DNA from: Victivallales bacterium
GTDB lineage: Bacteria > Verrucomicrobiota > Lentisphaeria > Oligosphaerales > Oligosphaeraceae
DNA length: 13,368 bases
Direction: 5' to 3'
Assembly: GCA_017963875.1 (NCBI GenBank)
Contig: JAGCTA010000108.1
Location: forward strand, 1-13,368
Below the pieces are notes generated by a model, which did not search any database, had not been told where the DNA came from, and worked only from the letters and a program-made list of their open reading frames with translations. Made by a program: the position numbers and the translations under genes. Shown piece after piece: positions 7,480 through 13,368 of this stretch. Positions within the stretch are counted from its first letter, which is position 1. Each line of letters opens with the position of its first letter.

Positions 7480-9660
7480 CTATTCGGCAGTTCCAGCCGT
7501 CTGAGCCATCTCAAGATATTTCCCAATGATGAACAGCGTTTCATCCATGATGACATCACAAGCCTTCTCTTCCTCGGGCTTCTTGTCCTTTTCTTCGGCT
7601 GAACGTGCCTTTTTACGAGCCGCCTTGGTCTGCTTCATAAACTGGCGGAGTTTCTTGACGATTTCCTCCGAATGCTTATGATAGGCCTTGCGTTCTTCAT
7701 AGTTCAACGGTGTCTTCTTGTTCTTTGTCAGTTCATCGTATTCCTGGATATCCTTGACATACTCCTGGAAAAGCGGCGACTTTGAACGATGCTCCTCCGA
7801 CGCAGCGCGCAGTTGCGGGAGGGCTTTGTCAAATGTATGGAACGTGTTGAATGAAGTCGCCGTAATTTCATCCCATTCAAGGGCATACGGAATACTAGCC
7901 TCGCCTGTCTCCATGCTGTCCTGATAAGTTGGGAAGACAATATCCGAATGGACACCCTTAAGTTGCGTTGAAGCGCCGTTGATCCGATAGAATTTCTGTG
8001 ACGTGAATTTCAGCATTCCAAAACCGTCCTCTGGCTTCTGTGAATTCGCAGAATAGCGCCTGAACACCTTGTCAAGATCAATCGGTTTCTGGACCGTGCC
8101 TTTTCCATGTGTCATCGAAGAACCTATCACCAATGCACGCCCCATATCCTGCAACGCCGCCGCGACAATCTCAGACGCGGACGCGCTGTTCTTGTCAACC
8201 ATGACAAACAACGGCCCCTCGTAGAGGCACGCGCCATCGGGGTCTTTCATGGAACGGATTTCGCCCGTTCCCCACCGAATCTGAACCACAGGTCCGTTGT
8301 TGAAGAACAGTCCCGCCAATGCAACGGCGTCATCAAGGCTGCCGCCGCCATTGCCACGAAAATCAAGCACGACACTGTCGATTCCACCTTCCCTGACACC
8401 CGCCGCAAGAAGATTCCTCACGTCTCTGCTGGAACTCTTGTATTCCTTGTCACCCTTGCTCCTTGCCTCAAAATCCGCATAGAACGATGGCAAATACAAC
8501 ACGAGTACCCTTGCCTTCCTGCCATTTTCCAATGTAATTTCCTTCATTTCAGAACTGGCTTCAGAATCCTGCAATTTGACCTCGTCGCGGATGATGCGCA
8601 CATGCCTCGTCGCACCGCTGCCCGCCTCAAGTACCGTCAAAGTCACGGCAGTCCCCTTCGGACCGCGAATCTGCTTGACTGTTTTCTTCAACGGCATGTC
8701 AATGACATTGACGGGTTCGCCGCCATCCTGGCAGACCTCGACAATGCGGTCGCCCTCCTTGAGTGTCCCCTCCTTGTCCGCTGGACCGCCAGGCACCAGC
8801 GAAACGATTTCGCAGTAGGAGTCCTTCAGCATAAGCGTCGCCCCGATACCCTGAAGCGAAAGCCTCATGTGGATATTGAAATCCTCCTCGGAATCGGGTG
8901 CCATATAATCCGTATGCGGGTCGAACAGATGAGTAAAGGCGTTCAGAAAGACCTCCACAATCTCAATCGCCGTTGAATCCAGCCTGCGCTCGTATGTCTG
9001 TGCATACGTCTTCGCCAAACGCTCCTTGACTGGCGGCCGTTTAAACGTCTTTTCCTGTTTGGAAGTATCAGGATTCTTCGCAGCGTTTTCAGCATCCTCC
9101 TCTTCGACAATCCTGTCAGCAAGAAGGCTGTTCTTGACTCTAAGACGCCACAGTTCACGTAGTTCATCCTCCGTACGGCACCATGGGACATCCTTTCTGT
9201 CAAAATCCACATACTCCTTGATGGAATAGTCCATCGGTTGTTCAAGGCATTGGATGCAATACTCAGCATATTGCTTCGTCCTCGACAACAGCCTTAAATA
9301 CACGCGACGGACAAATGCCAGGCGCACCATCATGTTCTGCTTATTGAACAGCACGTTTTCGTATGAGCGGAATTCGTCCAAATCGCTCTCAAGGAAAAAA
9401 ATCTTCTGCGGGTCAAGGGCCTTGAAGTACTCCAGATACCATTGGGCGGACAACGCCGCAGTCTGCTGCTTGGGCGAATAATGCAAGCGTGAGACAAGTT
9501 CGACAATCTGTGCATTCAACAGCCGTTCCCTGTTTCCAAACGGCGGACAGACGGGCTGCCTCGCCAAAATCTCCTCAATGCTCGCCCCCCATGCAACCGC
9601 CATGGTCATGACAGCGCAAACCAACATGCCCAAAAACCTGTGTCTCATTAGTCGTTTCAT
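7480..9660 (-). CDS. prc: Carboxy-terminal processing (tail-specific) protease, Prc family, S41A
   Basis: This periplasmic serine protease degrades or trims proteins from their C-termini, for example tagged proteins and cell-wall enzymes. From ATG 9660 it has 726 residues, close to E. coli Prc. It has a signal peptide (FLGMLVCAVMTMAVAWG) and an N-terminal helical domain. A PDZ domain begins near residue 265 (GIGATL, then SLVPGGPADKEG and LKEGDRI). The S41 core contains VVLDFRGNGGGSLDDA. The catalytic serine is in SASASE (residues 492-497), and the lysine in HGKGTVQ is K520. A highly charged Lys/Glu stretch precedes the end DVIMDETLFIIGKYL, as in the Prc C-terminal domain. The open frame runs back to TTG 9723, but that would overlap dciA and spoil the signal peptide. 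ATG 9660 or ATG 9648 is preferred, with AAGGA just upstream. It lies 22 bases after the dciA stop. Confidence 0.93.
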   Translation of the reverse strand: MKRLMRHRFLGMLVCAVMTMAVAWGASIEEILARQPVCPPFGNRERLLNAQIVELVSRLHYSPKQQTAALSAQWYLEYFKALDPQKIFFLESDLDEFRSYENVLFNKQNMMVRLAFVRRVYLRLLSRTKQYAEYCIQCLEQPMDYSIKEYVDFDRKDVPWCRTEDELRELWRLRVKNSLLADRIVEEEDAENAAKNPDTSKQEKTFKRPPVKERLAKTYAQTYERRLDSTAIEIVEVFLNAFTHLFDPHTDYMAPDSEEDFNIHMRLSLQGIGATLMLKDSYCEIVSLVPGGPADKEGTLKEGDRIVEVCQDGGEPVNVIDMPLKKTVKQIRGPKGTAVTLTVLEAGSGATRHVRIIRDEVKLQDSEASSEMKEITLENGRKARVLVLYLPSFYADFEARSKGDKEYKSSSRDVRNLLAAGVREGGIDSVVLDFRGNGGGSLDDAVALAGLFFNNGPVVQIRWGTGEIRSMKDPDGACLYEGPLFVMVDKNSASASEIVAAALQDMGRALVIGSSMTHGKGTVQKPIDLDKVFRRYSANSQKPEDGFGMLKFTSQKFYRINGASTQLKGVHSDIVFPTYQDSMETGEASIPYALEWDEITATSFNTFHTFDKALPQLRAASEEHRSKSPLFQEYVKDIQEYDELTKNKKTPLNYEERKAYHKHSEEIVKKLRQFMKQTKAARKKARSAEEKDKKPEEEKACDVIMDETLFIIGKYLEMAQTAGTAE

Positions 9661-9682
9661 TTCCTTGTAGTTACTGCCGAAT

Positions 9683-10189
9683 TTAGCGGCTCCAGCGGCG
9701 CGCCCCCTGCGGCACAAATTCAATGCTTTTCAATTCTCCACCCGTACATGAAGACAGATGCTGAAGGAAATACTCCTTCTTCTCATGCTCGAACATGTAC
9801 AAAAACGTCGAATCCCTGACTTCAATTTTCAAATGGCCGTCCTTGACGCTCAACGGCCTGCTCACGCTGGCAATCTGCTGTCCAAAGAGTTCACTCCATT
9901 TTGCCTCCAGCGTTGAAAGGATCTGAGTATCGGCGGGCTTGACTTTACTCAATATCTTGTTCACCAATTCGCCGACATTGTCATTCAATGGACGGAATTC
10001 GGAACGGACAGCGGCGGCGCGTTCTGGGCCGACCCAACTGGAAAGTGCCTCCTCGCGGCTCTGTGCCAACCCGCGCAATTCACGCATGGAATAACGCAAG
10101 CCATTTGAGGATTCATGCGTAACATAGTGCAAGTCACGTGCATCCTGCCTCAGCCAGCCTTCCTGTTTGTTGTTGTTCTGCTGTTCCAT
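9683..10189 (-). CDS. dciA: DUF721/DciA-family protein, probable replicative helicase loader
   Basis: The 168-residue protein shows the DUF721 pattern in residues of about 65-160. The pattern is RPLNDNVGELVNKIL, then a helix with WSELFGQQIASVSRPLSV, then the beta-hairpin DGHLKIEVRDSTF, and finally a helix and strand ending KSIEFV. DciA proteins of this fold help load or operate the DnaB helicase in most bacteria that lack DnaC. An extra 60-residue, charged N-terminal part (SSNGLRYSMRELRGLAQSR) has no function I can name. It starts at ATG 10189, about 65 bases from a promoter candidate on the same strand, and is the first gene of the - strand run that continues with prc. Family assignment is fairly sure. 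The exact role in this organism is inferred from the family. Confidence 0.8.
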   Translation of the reverse strand: MEQQNNNKQEGWLRQDARDLHYVTHESSNGLRYSMRELRGLAQSREEALSSWVGPERAAAVRSEFRPLNDNVGELVNKILSKVKPADTQILSTLEAKWSELFGQQIASVSRPLSVKDGHLKIEVRDSTFLYMFEHEKKEYFLQHLSSCTGGELKSIEFVPQGARRWSR

Positions 10190-10250
10190 TCAACGATTCC
10201 ATCACCTAAAACTAACATGATTCACTGCAAATCATTCGCCAAAGCAATTT

Positions 10251-10277
10251 TTGAATATATATTAGTATCTGTATAAA
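10251..10277 (+). promoter_or_regulatory. Candidate + strand promoter for the yggS transcript
   Basis: TTGAAT (10251-10256) and TATAAA (10272-10277) are separated by 15 bases, which is shorter than ideal. TG lies directly before the -10. If used, RNA would begin near 10284 and carry the inverted repeats at 10310-10448 in a leader of about 190 bases. It faces and overlaps the - strand promoter candidate, so only one may be occupied at a time. Confidence 0.3.
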
Positions 10278-10281
10278 TCAA
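10254..10281 (-). promoter_or_regulatory. Candidate sigma70-type promoter for the dciA-prc operon
   Basis: Reading the - strand, TTGATT (10281-10276) lies 16 bases before TATATT (10259-10254), which matches a -10 box in five of six positions. Transcription would start near 10247 and leave a leader of about 57 bases before dciA. The stretch is the most AT-rich part of the gap. It overlaps a candidate promoter on the other strand. Confidence 0.45.
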
Positions 10282-10309
10282 GAGAACAGAGAAAACACAA
10301 CGCACAGTT

Positions 10310-10448
10310 GATTCAGGATTTCCTCCCTGAATCCGTGAAGTATCGCCTGACGGTCGATTTCGTTGTCAAGTTTCGGTTACGTATGTCATATACACGCCCT
10401 CAACTTTCCTAGAAATTGCCTCGCCATTTGGCTCTTCACGGATTCAGG
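10310..10448 (+). promoter_or_regulatory. Structured leader candidate with a 15-bp closing stem and a competing hairpin upstream of yggS
   Basis: CCTGAATCCGTGAAG (10326-10340) is perfectly complementary to CTTCACGGATTCAGG (10434-10448), with 93 bases between the arms. A second copy of GATTCAGG at 10310-10317 can instead pair with CCTGAATC (10326-10333) in an 8-bp hairpin, so the two folds exclude each other. Inside the long stem, TGACGG+CG (10348-10356) can pair with CGTTGTCA (10361-10368), and weaker helices are possible at 10369-10372/10402-10405 and 10423-10432. The 3' arm ends eight bases before the AGGTGGAG ribosome binding site of yggS. No T-tract follows, so translational control or RNA processing is more plausible than termination. 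It resembles no riboswitch class I recognise. An independent small RNA or a DNA-level operator remains possible. Confidence 0.5.
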
Positions 10449-10473
10449 TTCTTCCCAGGTGGAGAATTTGAAC

Positions 10474-11180
10474 ATGTCAGACATAGCAGACAACATTGTT
10501 AAAATTCAGCAGCGCATTGATGCCGCCCTGACGGCAGCAGGCCGCCCGACAGGAGCGGCACGACTTCTCGCAGTCACCAAAACCTTCCCTGCGTCAGTTG
10601 TCCAGGAGGCATACGACGCAGGGCTGCGAGCATTCGGGGAAAACCGCGTCCAGGAACTCGTTTAAAAAAGCCCTGTCTTCCCGCTGACATCACCTGGCAT
10701 GTCATCGGCCATCTTCAACAAAACAAGGTCCGTGCGGCAATAACCCATGCCTCATGGATTCATTCCATTGACACGCCTGAATTGCTTGACCGCATCAACC
10801 GCATTGCGGCTGAGGAGAATGCACATCCCACCGTGTTGCTGGAAGTTAATATTTCAGGCGAAGCATCCAAATGGGGCGCATGTGCGGATTCTGTTGAAAA
10901 CTGGCTTGCGCCTCGCCTGAACGGTCCCGCGAAAATCAGTGGCCTTATGACAGTGGCCCCCGCCGATGCGTCTGAATCTGAATTGCATGGCGTCTTTGCA
11001 GGATTGCGAAATCTTCGCGATGGCCTTCAGACGCGCCTGGGCATCGCACTGCCAGAACTTTCCATGGGAATGTCCCATGATTTTGAAATTGCCATTGCGG
11101 AAGGAGCCACCATTGTCCGTGTCGGTTCGGCTATCTTTGGGCATAGAACATATCCAGAACAACATCAGGAAAACACATGA
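10474..11180 (+). pseudogene. yggS: YggS/PROSC-type PLP-binding protein gene interrupted by a 1-nt frameshift
   Basis: YggS-family proteins bind pyridoxal 5'-phosphate and keep its free level and amino-acid metabolism in balance. The first part (MSDIADNIVKIQ, LLAVTKTFP with the PLP lysine K36, GENRVQELV) runs in one frame to TAA 10663-10665. The second part (LKKPCLPADITWHVIGHLQ through [28 protein letters not shown]) continues in the -1 frame to TGA 11178-11180. Joined at GTTTAAAAAAG (10660-10670), the product has about 235 residues, the normal family length, with no missing segment. One lost base, most simply one T, explains the break. It may be a real mutation or a sequencing error in a homopolymer-rich spot. 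AGGTGGAG (10457-10464) is a good ribosome binding site for ATG 10474. The stop overlaps the next start as ATGA. Confidence 0.85.
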
Positions 11181-12532
11181 AAAACTTGCTGACCATCTCT
11201 GTTGCTACGTGCGCGGCATTGTTTTTTTCCTCATGCTCGTCCACATCCTGGTCCTGGCTGTGGCCTTTTGGAAAAAAACAACCTGAAGTCAAAGTCTATC
11301 AACCTGAAATCGATGACTCACAACAACTGACTTTCTCAAAACTAACAAAACAAAAGCCACAGAAAAAATCAGACGTGCTCTCCGTCGAAAACCTCGAACG
11401 ACTTTCCAAGGCGGGGAATCCCAACGCCCAGGTGGCACTTGGAAAATTCTATTTCGACGGCGTCGGCGGAGTCAAAAAGGACTACAAGAAAGCGTTTAAA
11501 CTGTTCAAGTCATCTGCCGAGGGACACAACCCGCTGGGCATGTACAACGTCGCCATCTGCTATGATGGCGGCTTCGGCGTCAAGCAATCCGATGAAGAGG
11601 CGTTGCTTTGGTACAATCGCGCGGCCGAGGAACGTGTTCCTGAAGCCATGACCAAAATCGCCACTGTGGCCGAGGCGAAAGGCGACTATCTGCAGGCAAT
11701 CAAATACTTCAGGATTCTAGGCGAATCGGACGATGCCGTCTGCCTTCGCAAGGCAGCCGTACTATTACTCAACGGATTCGGCACCCCAGAAACTCCCGAC
11801 GAACCATATAAACTCCTCCTCCGCGCGGCGAAACTGGGCGACACACGGGCACAACTCCATCTTGCGGACTGCTATCAACGTGGCCTTTACACAGATGCAA
11901 ACTATGATGAAATGTTTAGTTGGCTTTCAATTGCTGCGCAAAACGGCGACCCCGAAGCACAGACGAAACTCGGATATTGCTATCAGAAAGGCCTCGGAAC
12001 AATCAAAAACACAGATATCGCATTCTCCTGGTATTCAAAGGCATCAGAAGCGGATTATCCCGCAGGAATGGTCGCTCAGGCGGATTGCTATTTTGAAGGA
12101 CTCGGCGTTCCCCGAAACGTCAAAAAGGCCATTGAACTTTATCAAAAGGCGGCCCGCGCCAATGATATGATCGCTCAATATCGAGTTGGAAAACTCTATC
12201 TTGACGGACTGGGCGTCATTCAGTCCGTCAATGAAGCGTATCGGTATTACAAATCATCTGCGGATCAGGGCTTCCCCCCTGCCATCGTCCAGGTCGGCCG
12301 TTTTTTGGAAAACGGCGTCGGCATTCCCAAAAACGAAGAGGAGGCATTCAACTGCTATGCAAAGGCCGCTGCAATGAACGACGCAGACGCCATGATGCGC
12401 CTTGCGCTCTGCCATCTGAACGGCAAAGGAACACCCAAAGATACTAAAGAGGCCGCCAAATGGCTCAACGCCGCCGCGAAGCATGGCAACAGGGAGGCGG
12501 AAAAACTCCTTATGGAACACCATCTGAACTGA
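11177..12532 (+). CDS. Sel1-repeat (TPR-like) lipoprotein
   Basis: The 451-residue product begins with a lipoprotein signal, hydrophobic LLTISVATCAALFFSSC, with C20 as the likely lipidated residue. After a Lys/Gln-rich linker (about 35-75), residues of about 75-440 form ten Sel1-like repeats of about 36 residues. They have the recurrent pattern A-LG--Y--G-GV--D---A--WY--AA. The third repeat (ERVPEAMTKIATVAEAKGD) lacks the glycine loop and is degenerate. Such solenoids are protein-protein scaffolds, and in bacterial envelopes they often take part in signalling or complex assembly. No catalytic domain is present. AGGAA lies six bases before ATG 11177, and the start overlaps the yggS stop, so the two are probably translationally coupled. 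No partner can be deduced. Confidence 0.88.
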   Translation: MKNLLTISVATCAALFFSSCSSTSWSWLWPFGKKQPEVKVYQPEIDDSQQLTFSKLTKQKPQKKSDVLSVENLERLSKAGNPNAQVALGKFYFDGVGGVKKDYKKAFKLFKSSAEGHNPLGMYNVAICYDGGFGVKQSDEEALLWYNRAAEERVPEAMTKIATVAEAKGDYLQAIKYFRILGESDDAVCLRKAAVLLLNGFGTPETPDEPYKLLLRAAKLGDTRAQLHLADCYQRGLYTDANYDEMFSWLSIAAQNGDPEAQTKLGYCYQKGLGTIKNTDIAFSWYSKASEADYPAGMVAQADCYFEGLGVPRNVKKAIELYQKAARANDMIAQYRVGKLYLDGLGVIQSVNEAYRYYKSSADQGFPPAIVQVGRFLENGVGIPKNEEEAFNCYAKAAAMNDADAMMRLALCHLNGKGTPKDTKEAAKWLNAAAKHGNREAEKLLMEHHLN

Positions 12533-12555
12533 CCTGCTTCTAATGTAGGACAGTT

Positions 12556-12570
12556 TAATCTAGAAGATTA
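12556..12570. promoter_or_regulatory. Short palindrome upstream of panB
   Basis: TAATCT-AGA-AGATTA is a perfect 6-bp inverted repeat with a 3-base centre in the 65-base gap between the Sel1 gene and panB. It overlaps AT-rich sequence that could hold a -10 box (GATTAT at 12566-12571). It may be an operator or a small hairpin. The evidence is only the symmetry, and no T-tract follows. Confidence 0.25.
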
Positions 12571-12597
12571 TAGCGTACACTGAAAAAGGCACTCAAC

Positions 12598-13368
12598 ATG
12601 AATATGTCAGGCATCAGAAAGAAAATCACAGTCAAAGATCTGGAAAAAATGAAGGAAATGGGCTTCCGTCTCCCAATGTCAACCGCCTACGATGCAATTA
12701 CGGCGCGAATCGCCGATGAAGCGGGCGTCGTCCTGCTGCTAGTCGGCGATTCCGCTGGAAATACCGTCCTTGGATATGACAACACTCTGCCCGTGACATT
12801 GGAGGAATCGCTGATGCTGACGGCAGCAGTCCGCCGTGGCGCGAAATCCGCCATGGTCATCGGTGACATGCCGTTCATGAGTTACCAACTCTCACCCGAA
12901 CAAGCACTCGCCAACGCTGGACGTTATCTGAAGGAGGCGGGTGCCGACGGTGTCAAACTCGAAGGCGGACGCATCATGAACCCGACCATCAAGCGCCTTG
13001 TCAACGCGGGCATCCCAGTATTTGGCCATATCGGTCTCCTCCCGCAGTCCGTCCTGAAGGACGGCGGCTACCGCCTGCACGGCAAATCCAGCGAAGAAGC
13101 GGAGCAACTCATTGACGACGCACTCGCCGTCCAGGAAGCAGGCGCTTTCGCCGTCGTTCTAGAAGGAGTCCCCGCAGAACTCTCAAAAGTCATCACCGAA
13201 AAACTCACCATACCGACCATCGGTATCGGTGCAGGCCCCTACACGGACGGACAGATACAGGTTGCCCCCGACATCCTCGGCCTCACGGAAGGCCATACGC
13301 CACGCCATGCAAAGCGCTTCGGTGAAATCGGTCAACTGATGTTCCAGGCTTTCTATGACTATTGCAGA
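12598..13368 (+). CDS. panB: 3-methyl-2-oxobutanoate hydroxymethyltransferase (ketopantoate hydroxymethyltransferase), 3'-partial
   Basis: This is the first enzyme of pantothenate and coenzyme A synthesis: it transfers a hydroxymethyl group from 5,10-methylene-tetrahydrofolate to 2-oxoisovalerate in the cytoplasm. All landmarks are visible: TAYDAITARIADEAG, the metal ligands D51 in VGDSAG and D90 in GDMPFMSY, KLEGG near residue 122, GHIGLLPQS, the catalytic glutamate E189 in VLEGVP, and PTIGIGAGPYTDGQ. The frame is still open at the window end after 257 residues. The family is about 265-280 long, so only a short tail is missing. AAAGG (12585-12589) lies eight bases before ATG 12598; ATG 12604 is a possible alternative start. 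PanB shares its substrate 2-oxoisovalerate with LeuA elsewhere in this window, but the two genes are far apart and not in one operon. Confidence 0.95.
   Translation, partial: MNMSGIRKKITVKDLEKMKEMGFRLPMSTAYDAITARIADEAGVVLLLVGDSAGNTVLGYDNTLPVTLEESLMLTAAVRRGAKSAMVIGDMPFMSYQLSPEQALANAGRYLKEAGADGVKLEGGRIMNPTIKRLVNAGIPVFGHIGLLPQSVLKDGGYRLHGKSSEEAEQLIDDALAVQEAGAFAVVLEGVPAELSKVITEKLTIPTIGIGAGPYTDGQIQVAPDILGLTEGHTPRHAKRFGEIGQLMFQAFYDYCR

Noticed and set aside
8107..8976. 289-codon open frame on the + strand
   Set aside because: It is antisense to the PDZ and catalytic parts of prc, whose motifs are unmistakable. The translation is rich in Arg/His, as expected for a shadow frame.
9661..9723. N-terminal extension of prc to TTG 9723
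   Set aside because: It overlaps the end of dciA, adds an Arg/Gly-rich segment before the signal peptide and has no ribosome binding site. ATG 9660 or 9648 fits better.
10363..10473. Open frame extending yggS upstream to TTG 10363
   Set aside because: The extension runs through the inverted-repeat leader, lacks YggS similarity and ignores the good AGGTGGAG site before ATG 10474, which places the PLP lysine at residue 36 as in E. coli YggS.
10660..10670. Programmed -1 ribosomal frameshift in yggS
   Set aside because: The TTTAAAA heptamer is out of phase with the zero frame (GTT TAA), re-pairing of the Val tRNA one base back is poor, and YggS genes are not known to use recoding. A deletion or sequencing error is more likely.

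Overview
The window is bacterial chromosomal DNA of moderate GC with dense protein-coding genes on both strands, standard genetic code and no rRNA, tRNA, CRISPR or transposase gene that I can recognise. The gene content fits a Gram-negative organism: a Prc-type periplasmic protease, a Sel1-repeat lipoprotein and several Sec-exported proteins. A large secreted protein with carbohydrate-binding-like domains and a 9-bp-period intergenic repeat would suit the PVC group (Lentisphaerota/Kiritimatiellota/Verrucomicrobiota). That placement is inference, not proof.

Left part, + strand (1-3559): the 3' end of a mannitol(-phosphate) dehydrogenase family gene, a strong terminator-like hairpin, leuA (2-isopropylmalate synthase of the long type) and a DMT/EamA-type 10-TM transporter close behind it. 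The hairpin and its T-tract lie directly against the leuA start codon. Positions 3560-3715 separate convergent genes and hold two opposed arrays of a degenerate 9-bp repeat.

Middle, - strand (10189 down to 3716): a probable four-gene operon. It reads dciA (DUF721, helicase loading), prc/ctpA (tail-specific protease), an 835-aa exported protein of unknown function with carbohydrate-binding-like ends, and an exported tyrosine phosphatase (CX5R). The last three products are all exported, so the operon joins a replication gene to an envelope or secretion set.

Intergenic 10190-10473: a divergent control region. Two oppositely directed promoter candidates overlap at 10251-10281. Downstream on the + side is a perfect 15-bp inverted repeat (10326-10340 / 10434-10448). 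An extra 8-nt copy of one arm at 10310-10317 makes two pairings mutually exclusive. This is the best candidate here for an undescribed regulatory RNA.

Right part, + strand (10474-13368): yggS (PLP-binding protein) broken by a 1-nt frameshift near 10660-10670, a Sel1-repeat lipoprotein overlapping its stop codon by ATGA, and panB (ketopantoate hydroxymethyltransferase), which is cut by the window end.
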